Assembly: GCA_049969495.1 (NCBI GenBank)
Contig: JBMFOT010000019.1
Span: 1 to 49,457 of the forward strand
DNA length: 49,457 nt
Source: HRBIN16 sp049969495
GTDB taxonomy: Bacteria; Armatimonadota; HRBIN16
Reading direction: 5' to 3'
Position numbers and translations under genes: made by a program. Positions 15,873 through 24,999 of this stretch are shown here, one piece after another; the first letter of the stretch is position 1, and every line of letters begins with the position of its first letter. Under the pieces are notes generated by a model. That model saw nothing but the letters and a program-made list of their open reading frames with translations. It was not told where the DNA came from and made no database searches.

Positions 15873-17225
15873 ATGTTCCGCCGTATCTGGTTGCCCATGC
15901 TGGCAGCGCTGGGTGTGGTGTTCACGCTGGGATGGGGATTGGCACAATCTCCCGACGTAGTGCGCCTGCCGGTGGTCTTCACCGAACGCGAGGCGGTGAT
16001 GGTGGCTTCGCGCGAGTTCGTCGCCCCACCGGAGGTGGTGGATGGTAAATGGTCGCCAGATGGGCGTTATGCCATCGTCGTGCGCCGGTATGCGCGTGTC
16101 GCCAACCCGCAAAACCCACCAGAGCAGCTTCAGTGGTCTATTCTGGTGTGGGACAACCGCCAAAAGCGGACAGTAGAGGTATGGAAAGGCACTGGCGGGC
16201 AAAAACTGGTGTCTGAGATTCAGTGGATGGCAGGGGCACCCGTGGCGTTGCTGAAGATGTACGGTGGTCAGCGCCAGGTGGCAGAGAATGTGTGGGAGGA
16301 AACCAACGTCTTTGCGCGTGTAAACGCGGCAAGTGGCACCTTGAAAATGTTAGGCGAGCCCGACCGCTGGAGAGAGATGAACGTCTCACCGGGCAAACCG
16401 TTCGCTCTGCTGTTGGGGGAGCAGAGTTATCAGGTGCTGCGAGCGGATGGCACGCTCAGCACGCCTATTGCCTATGAACAGGTGTTCGCGTCTGTGCCAT
16501 CACGCCGCCGCCCTGCCTGGGAATGGATGTGGGGGGCATGGACCGCGGACGGCGCGAAACTGGTGACTGTCTTTGTTGACAAAACGCCCGAGGGTCAGCC
16601 GGAGAAGAGGTTCCTTCTGGTAGACCCTCTCGCGGGAGCGAGCCAGCCTGTTTCGCAGGAGCCTCCGCTCTATGAGCCTGAGTCGCGTCGGCTCCCTCTA
16701 CGGGTGGAGATGGTGGAGAGCGAGCTGAAGGCGGGGGATAGCGTGGCAAAGGTGCGCTCGGCATGGCTGGTCGGCACGAAAGGGCGCACGCTACTGTGCG
16801 CCGATGCGCAGGCTGCCGACCTGTCGCCGTCCGGCGATGCGGTATGGTACATCTCGCAGGGCGCGGCATGGGTGGCTCCTCTGCAGAAACTCAACCGTGA
16901 GCAGTACGAGGCGCTGCACCGCGAGGCACTGCGTGAAAGGGCTCTGTCCAACGCCAAGCAGATTGGACTGGCGCTGCTGATGTACGTACAGGATTACGAC
17001 GAGACCTTCCCGCCCAACACAGGCGATGTGCAGGCGATGTTAATGCCTTACCTCAAGAACGAGGAGATATTCAACCTGCCCGGTACAAACTTCTTCTACC
17101 TGATGAACATGGAAACGCTGGCGAGCATCGACAAGCCTTCGGAGACCATGATGGGCTATATCCAGACCCCCTATGGGCGCGCGGTCATCTGGGTGGATGG
17201 GCACGTGACCTGGCAAAGCGAATAA
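15873..17225 (+). CDS. Secreted protein with DUF1559-like C-terminus inserted in the atp operon
   Basis: A 450-residue protein. ATG at 15873 has GGAGG 8 nt upstream. Residues 1-25 are a signal peptide ending in GWGLAQS. The middle (about 55-350) is beta-rich with propeller-like pieces (GKWSPDGRYAIVV, WTADGAKLVTVF, DLSPSGDAVWYIS). From about 360 the sequence NAKQIGLALLMYVQDYDETF, followed by PSETMMGY and a final VIWVDGHVTW, matches the C-terminal part of DUF1559/pseudopilin-like proteins common in Planctomycetes and Armatimonadota. The N-terminal prepilin helix is absent, so it is not a pseudopilin itself. Role unknown; it sits between atpG and atpD. Confidence 0.7.
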   Translation: MFRRIWLPMLAALGVVFTLGWGLAQSPDVVRLPVVFTEREAVMVASREFVAPPEVVDGKWSPDGRYAIVVRRYARVANPQNPPEQLQWSILVWDNRQKRTVEVWKGTGGQKLVSEIQWMAGAPVALLKMYGGQRQVAENVWEETNVFARVNAASGTLKMLGEPDRWREMNVSPGKPFALLLGEQSYQVLRADGTLSTPIAYEQVFASVPSRRRPAWEWMWGAWTADGAKLVTVFVDKTPEGQPEKRFLLVDPLAGASQPVSQEPPLYEPESRRLPLRVEMVESELKAGDSVAKVRSAWLVGTKGRTLLCADAQAADLSPSGDAVWYISQGAAWVAPLQKLNREQYEALHREALRERALSNAKQIGLALLMYVQDYDETFPPNTGDVQAMLMPYLKNEEIFNLPGTNFFYLMNMETLASIDKPSETMMGYIQTPYGRAVIWVDGHVTWQSE

Positions 17226-17240
17226 GGCAGGGATAAGGCA

Positions 17241-17804
17241 ATGGCTGTTACCGCTGAGAAAGAGACATATACCTTGCAAGACCTGCAAGAGGTCTCTCGC
17301 ACGGTTACGGGGCGATGGGAGGTCGTTAGAGGGAGTTTGCGAGAGTTGGCACCTGCTAACTTTAAGCACGGTGTGATTGCCGGTCGTTTATTTGCCCGAT
17401 TATATCAGTTTGCCGAGGCTCAGGGTGTCGGCTACGTGCTGATGGCGGAAACAGGCTTCATTCTGTCTGAGGAGCCTGTTACCCTGCGAGCGCCCGATGT
17501 GGCTTTCGTCCGGCGCGAGAGGGTGCCGGCGGGAGATTTGCCGGAGCAGTTTGCTCACTTCGCCCCGGATTTGGTCGTCGAGGTTCTCTCGCCTTCAGAC
17601 ACCCACTCCGCCCTGGCAGAGAAGGTCAGCGACTGGTTGCAAGCAGGAGTGCGGATAGTGTGGGTGGTGGACCCGGCGGGCAGGATCGTCAGTGTGCACA
17701 GGGTGAATCGACCGGTGCACGTGTTGAAGGAAGAGGACACGCTTTCAGGCGAGGACGTACTGCCCGGTTTTGAATGCAAGGTATCGGAAATATTTACGCT
17801 GTGA
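17241..17804 (+). CDS. Uma2-family (DUF820) PD-(D/E)XK nuclease-like protein, copy 1
   Basis: A 187-residue protein. The restriction-like core is visible: APDVAFVRRE (Asp), DLVVEVLSPSDT (Glu), then EKVSDWLQAGVRIVWVVDP with the Lys. It starts with YTLQDLQEVSRTVTGRWEVV, the usual N-terminal substrate-like region. Members are abundant in cyanobacteria, Chloroflexi and Armatimonadota and their role is still unclear; nuclease activity is inferred. The leader and first codons are almost identical to those of the next gene. Confidence 0.85.
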   Translation: MAVTAEKETYTLQDLQEVSRTVTGRWEVVRGSLRELAPANFKHGVIAGRLFARLYQFAEAQGVGYVLMAETGFILSEEPVTLRAPDVAFVRRERVPAGDLPEQFAHFAPDLVVEVLSPSDTHSALAEKVSDWLQAGVRIVWVVDPAGRIVSVHRVNRPVHVLKEEDTLSGEDVLPGFECKVSEIFTL

Positions 17805-17820
17805 AGGCGGGGATGAGGCG

Positions 17821-18384
17821 ATGGCTGTTGCCACAAAGAAGAAGACATATACTGTAGACGACCTGTGGGAGATGTCTCACAGCACGGGCAAACGCCTGGA
17901 GCTGGTGAAGGGGGAGTTAAGGGAATTGCCACCAACTTCGTCGGAGCACGGTTACGTAGAGCTCAATCTGGGCGCGATACTGCGCGAATTTGTACGCCAG
18001 CATTCTCTGGGAAAGGTTGTTACCGGTGAAGCAGGATTTGTGCTTGAGGAAGGGAAGAACGCAACGGTGCGCGGGGCAGATGTTGCGTTTATCCGAGCTG
18101 AGAAACTACCTGAGGGAAAACTACCCAATCACTTTGCTCGTTTTGCGCCAGATTTAGTAGCAGAGGTCCTTTCTCCGTCCGACACTTTCCCCAATGTGTT
18201 GGATAAGGTGAACGACTGGCTGGAGGCAGGAGTAGCGCTGGTGTGGGTGGTGGACCCGCAAGGCAAAAGGGTATACATCTATCGCAAGGAGCAACCGGTG
18301 CGCGTCGTGGGTGATGACGAGATGCTATCCGGTGAGGACGTACTGCCCGGCTTTGAATGCCGGGTTTCGGAAATCTTTGAATAG
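17821..18384 (+). CDS. Uma2-family (DUF820) PD-(D/E)XK nuclease-like protein, copy 2
   Basis: A 187-residue paralogue of the preceding gene, same length and motifs: GADVAFIRAEKLP, DLVAEVLSPSDT, DKVNDWLEAGVALVWVVDP and the ending GEDVLPGFECRVSEIFE. ATG at 17821 follows a leader (GGCGGGGATGAGGCG) nearly identical to that of copy 1, so the tandem duplication included the ribosome-binding region. An upstream in-frame ATG at 17770 lies inside copy 1 and is less likely. It is followed by a palindromic repeat and then atpD. Confidence 0.85.
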   Translation: MAVATKKKTYTVDDLWEMSHSTGKRLELVKGELRELPPTSSEHGYVELNLGAILREFVRQHSLGKVVTGEAGFVLEEGKNATVRGADVAFIRAEKLPEGKLPNHFARFAPDLVAEVLSPSDTFPNVLDKVNDWLEAGVALVWVVDPQGKRVYIYRKEQPVRVVGDDEMLSGEDVLPGFECRVSEIFE

Positions 18385-18402
18385 AGCGTACTTTACCATG
18401 AC

Positions 18403-18475
18403 TGTCATTCTGAGCGGAGCGAAGAATCGCGATGTAGCGATGGACTGAGATGCTTCGCTTGCGCTCAGCATGACA
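18403..18475. repeat. Palindromic intergenic repeat (TGTCATTCTGAGCG family), paired copies
   Basis: The arm at 18403-18428 (TGTCATTCTGAGCG, then AGCGAAGAATC) is the near-perfect inverse of the arm at 18449-18475, giving a stem of about 26 bp around a 20-nt loop. The same arm sequence occurs at 21299, 38023, 38070 and 43255. A third fragment, CTGTCATTTTGA, lies at 18490-18502 just before the atpD ribosome site. This family is also common in other environmental bacterial genomes. Confidence 0.85.
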
Positions 18476-18522
18476 AAGGGTATGTTAAGACTGTCATTTT
18501 GAAGGAGGTACAGGCAATATCG

Positions 18523-19926
<1,404 letters not shown>

Positions 19927-19938
19927 CGGGGGCGAACG

Positions 19939-20364
19939 ATGGCCAAGGTTTTCCATCTGGAAGTGGTGACCCCGGACCGCGCGCTATTGTCGGAAGATGT
20001 GGTCAGTATCGTGGCGCCGGGGGTGGAAGGGTATCTCGGTGTGCTGGCGAACCACGCGCCGCTGGTGACCGAGCTGAAGGTGGGCATCTTGCATATCCGC
20101 TACCCTGACGACACCGAGGAGAACGTGGCGGTTTCTGGCGGGTTTATGGAGGTCGCCAACAACCGGGTGCTGGTGCTGGCGGATGCCGCCGAGCGTCCCC
20201 AGGATATCGACATCCAGCGGGCAAAGGAGGCGCTCCTCCGCGCCCGCCAGCGGCTACACGAGCCCACCATGGACCACGAGCGTGCCCGCGCTGCGCTGGA
20301 GCGTGCCATTAATCGCCTCAAGGTTGCTGGGGTGGAATTGAGCAGAGATTTGGAGGAGGATTAG
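19939..20364 (+). CDS. atpC: F0F1 ATP synthase subunit epsilon
   Basis: A 141-residue protein with the beta-sandwich (FHLEVVTPDRALLSEDVV, VLANHAPLVTELKVG, VSGGFMEVANNRVLVLAD) and a C-terminal helical hairpin rich in Arg and Ala (about 88-135) that can inhibit ATP hydrolysis. It starts 12 nt after atpD and is the last gene before the 14-bp hairpin at 20375. Confidence 0.96.
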   Translation: MAKVFHLEVVTPDRALLSEDVVSIVAPGVEGYLGVLANHAPLVTELKVGILHIRYPDDTEENVAVSGGFMEVANNRVLVLADAAERPQDIDIQRAKEALLRARQRLHEPTMDHERARAALERAINRLKVAGVELSRDLEED

Positions 20365-20374
20365 GTGTTTACGT

Positions 20375-20406
20375 AACACCCCCACCGCGATGGCGGTGGG
20401 GGTGTT
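20375..20406. terminator. Terminator of the atp unit
   Basis: A perfect 14-bp stem (20375-20388 with 20393-20406) and a GATG loop, 10 nt after the atpC stop, followed by TAATACC. It lies between convergent genes and could serve both strands. The stem is very GC-rich; the T run is short. Confidence 0.8.
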
Positions 20407-20414
20407 TAATACCG

Positions 20415-21170
20415 CTACTTCCCCATCCTCTTCATATTCTGCAGGCACATTTCAATGGTCTTCAACGGAGGATGGGCGTACGTCTCCTGCTCCACGATGT
20501 ACCACTCGGTCTTGCCGATGGTCTCGCACAGCTCGAAAATCTCTTTCCAGTTGATGTCGCCCTCGCCGAGCACGGCATTGGGGTTGCTCTTGGAGTACTC
20601 TTTCAGGTGCACTGTCGCGGCACGCCCCGGATATTTGCGCAGGAAATCCGCCGCCTTCGCCCCGGCATGCATGGCGTTGCCTGTGTCGAATTGCATTACC
20701 ACGTCCTTCACGGTGTTACCGAAAAACGTGTCCCACGGCAGCTCTCCATCTAACGGCTTGAACTCGATGGTGTGGTTGTGGTAACCCACGCGCATCTTGT
20801 AGGGCTTTACTTTTGCCGCAATCTCATTGAACAGCTTGGCAGTGTCCAGCCACGCCTTGCGCGAGCTGGTGTACTCGCTGGGTAATCCCGGCACAATCAG
20901 GAACTTGTTGCCCAGAATCTGGTTGAACTCGATGGTGCGCTGCAGTTCGTCGCCCAGCAGGGTGTTAATGCCGATGTGCGTGCCACAGCACTTCAGCCCG
21001 TTGTCATCCAGCAACTTGCGCAGGTCTTTGGCGCTGTAGCCATAGTACCCGGCGAACTCCACGCCCTCGTAGCCCATCTTGGCGATGGCAGCAAGAGTGC
21101 CGGGCAGGTCACGCGCGCAGTCCTCGCGTACGGAGTACAGTTGAACCGCAATCGGAATCCGCTTTGCCAT
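20415..21170 (-). CDS. Sugar phosphate isomerase/epimerase-like TIM barrel (AP endonuclease 2 fold)
   Basis: A 251-residue protein with the xylose-isomerase-like barrel: IAVQLYSVREDC at the start, GYEGVEFAGYYG, GTHIGINTL, VGYHNHTIEF, VVMQFDTGNAMHAG and TVHLKEYSK. The His, Asp and Glu in these strands form the usual divalent metal site. Family members isomerise or epimerise sugars or inosose. GAGGGG lies 5 nt before the ATG at 21170. It is separate from its neighbours. Exact substrate unknown. Confidence 0.88.
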   Translation of the reverse strand: MAKRIPIAVQLYSVREDCARDLPGTLAAIAKMGYEGVEFAGYYGYSAKDLRKLLDDNGLKCCGTHIGINTLLGDELQRTIEFNQILGNKFLIVPGLPSEYTSSRKAWLDTAKLFNEIAAKVKPYKMRVGYHNHTIEFKPLDGELPWDTFFGNTVKDVVMQFDTGNAMHAGAKAADFLRKYPGRAATVHLKEYSKSNPNAVLGEGDINWKEIFELCETIGKTEWYIVEQETYAHPPLKTIEMCLQNMKRMGK

Positions 21171-21298
21171 TGTATCCCCTCACGCTTGCGAAGAGTTGTG
21201 TCTTCGATTTCCCTCCGTGTGTAGAAAATTCCTGCTGATTAGGCAAAAGAGGCTATTGCCAATGTGCAGAGGGGACGATAAAATGTTTATGCGACCGA

Positions 21299-21324
21299 GT
21301 GCTTCGCTTACGCTCAGCATCACA
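21299..21324. repeat. Single arm of the TGTCATTCTGAGCG repeat family
   Basis: GTGCTTCGCTTACGCTCAGC followed by ATCACA is the inverse form of the arms at 18403 and 43255. No partner arm is seen nearby, so this is a degenerate or half element in the 211-nt gap between two leftward genes. Confidence 0.7.
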
Positions 21325-21381
21325 AAAACGGTATTTCCGCACTGCCTGTGGGTTTCACGCTTCCCTCAGGATAGCAGGGGT

Positions 21382-22674
21382 CTAATTCTGCAGGGGCTGC
21401 ACGTACACCCGATGCACGCGCCTGCCGCGCATCTCCGCTACCTGCATCTCATAATCGCCGAAGGGCACACGGTCGCCCATGCGCGGGATGGAGGTCAACT
21501 TGCCCATCACATAACCGGCGACGGTTTCAAACGCGCCGTCCTCTTCCGAAACCTGCACGCCCAGCTGTTTCGCCAGCTCGTCCAGCCCCACGTTGGCTTC
21601 TACCAGATACCGGCTGTCACCGAGCTTCTGAATGCGCGGCTGCACCGGCTCGAACTCGTCGTAAATCTCACCCACTATCTCTTCGATCACATCCTCGATG
21701 GTGACCAGTCCGGAGGTGCCGCCGTACTCGTCCACCACAATCGCCATGTGCATCTTCTGCTTCTGGAACTCACGCAACAGCTCGTCTATCGGCTTGCTTT
21801 CGGGCACGATCAGGCAATCGCGGGCGATGTGCTTCAGCGAGTCGATACCGTGCTGGCGGGCGCGATAGAGGTCTTTCACGTGTACGATACCCACCACCTT
21901 ATCGGGGTCGCCCTCACACAGCGGGAAGCGTGTGAAGCCGTACTGTTCCGCAACTTGCAGGTTCTCCTCCAGCGACCACGTGGTGGACAGGTACACCATA
22001 TCCACGCGAGGCACCATCACATCCTTTGCTCGCTTATCGCCGAACGAGAAAACATGCTCCATCAGCTCCGCCTCCGTGTCTTTCAACGCGCCCGAACGCC
22101 GCGAGGAGGCAAGCAGAAGACGCAGTTCCTCCTGGGAGTACGCCTCTTCGGGGGACGCAGGCGGAATGCGCAGCAGACGCAGCACCAGCGATGCACAGCC
22201 GGTCATCAGCCACGTCAGCGGGTAGAGCAGGCGATGGAACAGGTTCAGGAGGGGAGCTGTCCACAATGCGGCGGGTTCCGTGCAGCGGATGGCGATGCTT
22301 TTTGGAACCATCTCACCTATCACCACGTGCAGGAAGGTGATGGTGAGATAGCCGATGAGGAAGGCAGTCAGGTGTACACTGCGAGGCGAGGTCACACCCA
22401 GAAGCGTGAGCAGAGGCTGTAGTTGTTTGGCAGCCCAGGGCTCCGCCACCCATCCCAGTCCAATACTCGCAAGGGTAATGCCCACCTGCACCGTGTTGAG
22501 GTAGGCGTCGATATGTTCCTGCGCATGTTTGGCGATGCGGGCACGCCACTCCTGTTGCTGCACTAGCTCTTCCAACCGTGTGGCGCGCACCCGCACCAGC
22601 GCGAACTCGGCGACCACAAAAAAAGCGTTCAGCAGGATCAGCGCGATAATCAACAGCGCTTCTGCAGAGAGCAT
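21382..22674 (-). CDS. CNNM/CorC-type transporter (DUF21-CBS-CBS-CorC_HlyC)
   Basis: A 430-residue protein. ATG at 22674 is chosen because the membrane domain starts right there (MLSAEALLIIALILLNAFFV). Residues 1-~185 are the DUF21 membrane domain with several helices; about 200-325 are two CBS domains (DVMVPRVDMVYLS, VVDEYGGTSGLVTIEDVIEE), the adenosine-nucleotide sensor; the last 80 residues are the CorC_HlyC domain (DSRYLVEANVGLDELAKQLG). These proteins mediate Mg2+ or Na+/Mg2+ efflux; hemolysin annotations are historical. It follows the MEMO1-like gene by 71 nt. Confidence 0.93.
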   Translation of the reverse strand: MLSAEALLIIALILLNAFFVVAEFALVRVRATRLEELVQQQEWRARIAKHAQEHIDAYLNTVQVGITLASIGLGWVAEPWAAKQLQPLLTLLGVTSPRSVHLTAFLIGYLTITFLHVVIGEMVPKSIAIRCTEPAALWTAPLLNLFHRLLYPLTWLMTGCASLVLRLLRIPPASPEEAYSQEELRLLLASSRRSGALKDTEAELMEHVFSFGDKRAKDVMVPRVDMVYLSTTWSLEENLQVAEQYGFTRFPLCEGDPDKVVGIVHVKDLYRARQHGIDSLKHIARDCLIVPESKPIDELLREFQKQKMHMAIVVDEYGGTSGLVTIEDVIEEIVGEIYDEFEPVQPRIQKLGDSRYLVEANVGLDELAKQLGVQVSEEDGAFETVAGYVMGKLTSIPRMGDRVPFGDYEMQVAEMRGRRVHRVYVQPLQN

Positions 22675-22745
22675 CCTATCCCACCTGTGGGGCGTTTGCC
22701 TTGTTGCCTCACACGTGTTGCTTTCACCGTCGCAGGGATGAAATC

Positions 22746-23618
22746 CTACGTGGAAGCATGAAATGCGCAGGCGGCGTAACCCACCACGTGTCTGGTGTCC
22801 GCACCCGGCACATCGCCGGAGGTGTAGTGGCATAGCACCTCACCCTGGGTAATACCCAGATGGCGCAGGGCAAACAGCATGACCGCAGTGGGCATCACCC
22901 CACACATGCTGATGTCGTGGCGGAACACCTCCTGCAGCAGCCGCTCGCCATCCACCTCACGCACCGCCTGTAGCGCGATGTCGTCCATGCGGTACGCTTC
23001 ATCGCGCGGCACGTAGTGCATCAGGTCGGTGCTGGCTATGAGCAGGCGGTGGTGCGCCGGATCGCCCAGCAAGGATGCCAGCACCTTGCCCAGCGCTTTC
23101 AGTGCCTCGCCGCTCTCGCGGTCATAGTACACCCTGCCGAAGACAATGGGTACGATGCGAGTGTTAGGTGCGACCGTTTGCAGGAAGGGCAGTTGCACCT
23201 CCAGCGAATGCTCTGGCGCATGGGCGTTTTCGTCCTCACGCACGACAGGGGCATGCTCCTTGATGGTTTCGGCGGTGGCGGTATCTACGGGCACTTCGCC
23301 CAGCGGCGTCTTAAACGCTCCGTGCGAGACGATAGCGATGGGTGCACCAATGGCACGGTGGTTGGGGCCCATCAGGATGACCGTCTCGGGCGCGCCGTCT
23401 TCGGCGAGGCGAGCGTAGGCATGGGCAGCGGCCGCTCCCGAGTAGCGATAGCCTGCATGGGGGCACATCAAACCGCGCAGAGTGCGTTTACCGTCGGCTG
23501 CCGTTTCTGGCAACCGTCCCGGTCCCAGCGGCGACAGGAAGCATTCGCGTATCTCCTGGCGCAATTCGAACGCGCTGTCGGCATAGAACATTCCTGCAAC
23601 GGCAGGTGGGCGTATCAT
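22746..23618 (-). CDS. amrB: MEMO1-family protein (AmmeMemoRadiSam system protein B)
   Basis: A 290-residue protein starting at ATG 23618 after GGAGGGAG. It begins IRPPAVAGMFYADSAFELR; MCPHAGYRYSG and ILMGPNHRAIG carry the metal-like His residues of the class III extradiol dioxygenase fold; EHSLEVQLPFL, STDLMHYV and DISMCGVMPTAVML are family blocks. It is related to human MEMO1, a copper/iron-binding redox protein. In many genomes it sits with an AMMECR1 protein and a radical SAM enzyme, but neither is here. It overlaps the upstream 74-aa gene by 4 nt. Confidence 0.9.
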   Translation of the reverse strand: MIRPPAVAGMFYADSAFELRQEIRECFLSPLGPGRLPETAADGKRTLRGLMCPHAGYRYSGAAAAHAYARLAEDGAPETVILMGPNHRAIGAPIAIVSHGAFKTPLGEVPVDTATAETIKEHAPVVREDENAHAPEHSLEVQLPFLQTVAPNTRIVPIVFGRVYYDRESGEALKALGKVLASLLGDPAHHRLLIASTDLMHYVPRDEAYRMDDIALQAVREVDGERLLQEVFRHDISMCGVMPTAVMLFALRHLGITQGEVLCHYTSGDVPGADTRHVVGYAACAFHAST

Positions 23619-23839
23619 GGCTCTCCCTCCTTTTTGCCGAGCAGTTTCTGAAGCTGCTCTAGAGGATTCGCCTGCTGCTGTGAACCTTCCTGCAATTTCT
23701 CAACATCTTCGATAGGAATCACGATAGAGTTCACGCCGTCTAGGTCCAGACCGCGTACATCCAGCACTAGCCAGCCTTTTTCAGACTGCCTGCCCTCGTG
23801 GGAGTGAATGACGCGCAGCCGATTTTTGGGAAAGTTCAT
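23615..23839 (-). CDS. Small conserved-looking protein of unknown function
   Basis: A 74-residue protein with a good ribosome site (GGGGGGAG, 5 nt before ATG at 23839). The first ~50 residues look like a compact beta-rich fold (RLRVIHSHEGRQSEKGWLVL, then GVNSIVIPIEDVEKL); the C-terminal 25 are a Gln/Leu/Lys helix. I recognise no family. It lies 13 nt after the CsgG-like gene and overlaps the MEMO1-like gene by 4 nt, so it is co-translated with it. Confidence 0.65.
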   Translation of the reverse strand: MNFPKNRLRVIHSHEGRQSEKGWLVLDVRGLDLDGVNSIVIPIEDVEKLQEGSQQQANPLEQLQKLLGKKEGEP

Positions 23840-23852
23840 CGGTTCTCCCCCC

Positions 23853-24779
23853 TCAACGTCGCGAGCTGTTCACCGCCCGCACGATATCGCCCTCTTTCAC
23901 CTCTTCCCCCTCTTTGGCACGACGGGTGAAGCGCAGCTTGGCCCGTTCATCCTGCACGTCGGTCACCTTCGCCATGCCCAGCGAGACGGTATCCGTCCAG
24001 ACGACCTGCCCCTTCGAGTTGCGCACGGTGGAGACCCGGAATACCTCGTAGGTATCGCCGACGCGCACGCCCTGAAACCGCCCGCGGTCGATAATGAACT
24101 CATCGGGCGACATCACCGCGATCACCTCCGCCTCGGAGGGGAAATAGACGGCGATTTTCTTCGCGATGTCATCCACCGCTTTGCGTGTAGCGCGTCCAAT
24201 CTGGCTCTCCGCCCATTCGCGACTGCCGAAGTCCACGCCGGCCAGCCAGTCGAACAGCTTCGCGCCCACCAGCGTGAGGTCGTTGCGCGTTTCGCGTCCT
24301 TCGCCCGTCTCCGCCATCAGGATGCGCCCGGTGCGCACGTCAATCAGGCGCACGTCCGCTTTCACCCGGGCGGTGCTGCGCTTCACCCGGACGCCTACCG
24401 AGAACTGCGCGATGACGCCGCCCAGCTGGCTTTCGTCGCGGATGCCGAACTCGGTAATGCGCCCGCCGAGGATGTAATCCACGCCCAGAATCTTGCCCAT
24501 TTCGACGGCGGTAGCAGGGTCAATGATGCCCGAGCGCGCCAGCTGTTGCTCGCGCAGAACCGCCTCCAGCTGCGAGCGTTCAATCACCTCCAGCCCCATC
24601 TTCACCAGCGCGGTGGTCAGCATATCGCCGATGACGTTGCCCAGCTGCGCGGTGCGGTACTCCAGCGGTGCGTCGAACGACAACACCGCGATGCGCTTGC
24701 GGGCGCGTGTCGGCTCTTGCGCCCATGCGCCTAGCATCAACAGCAGCGCCAGCAGAATGAGTGCAAACCTGATCCTCAT
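23853..24779 (-). CDS. CsgG-family exported protein
   Basis: A 308-residue protein. ATG at 24779 has GGAGG 8 nt upstream; residues 1-22 are a signal peptide ending GAWAQ, with no lipobox cysteine. The CsgG-like domain starts KRIAVLSFD and continues with GNVIGDMLTTALVKMGLEVI, ERSQLEAVLREQQLARSG, KILGVDYILGGRITEFG and VRLIDVRTGRIL. The C-terminal ~90 residues (GRFQGVRVGDTYEVFRV, VTDVQDERAKLRF, EVKEGDIVRAV) are an all-beta domain of the type that follows CsgG/FlgT-like units. Periplasmic or outer-membrane role likely; no curli genes are near. Confidence 0.82.
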   Translation of the reverse strand: MRIRFALILLALLLMLGAWAQEPTRARKRIAVLSFDAPLEYRTAQLGNVIGDMLTTALVKMGLEVIERSQLEAVLREQQLARSGIIDPATAVEMGKILGVDYILGGRITEFGIRDESQLGGVIAQFSVGVRVKRSTARVKADVRLIDVRTGRILMAETGEGRETRNDLTLVGAKLFDWLAGVDFGSREWAESQIGRATRKAVDDIAKKIAVYFPSEAEVIAVMSPDEFIIDRGRFQGVRVGDTYEVFRVSTVRNSKGQVVWTDTVSLGMAKVTDVQDERAKLRFTRRAKEGEEVKEGDIVRAVNSSRR

Positions 24780-24999
24780 CGCCATCGCCTCCGATTGCCC
24801 ATGTTGTTTTTCATTGTCCCCCAAATTCACGCCGGCGGGAGCCTTGCCCTCCACGTCGTGACGATGATTGGTCCTCCTAATCTATAGACGCTTCTGGGAC
24901 GCCAAATGCATCACTATTTCACCCTCCACTGCGCAAACAGGAAATCGCTCCCTCTGTGCGGAAGTGAAAGAAGCAACATTCCCACCAGGAGGTTGACCA

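Noticed and set aside
21196..22422. 408-codon plus-strand frame opposite the CNNM gene
   Set aside because: Antisense to a gene with clear DUF21, CBS and CorC motifs; composition (many His, Leu, Gln) is that of a mirror frame.
23853..24854. Longer CsgG-like start at GTG 24854
   Set aside because: It would place 25 hydrophilic residues before the signal peptide, and its SD spacing is poor; ATG 24779 has a well-placed GGAGG.
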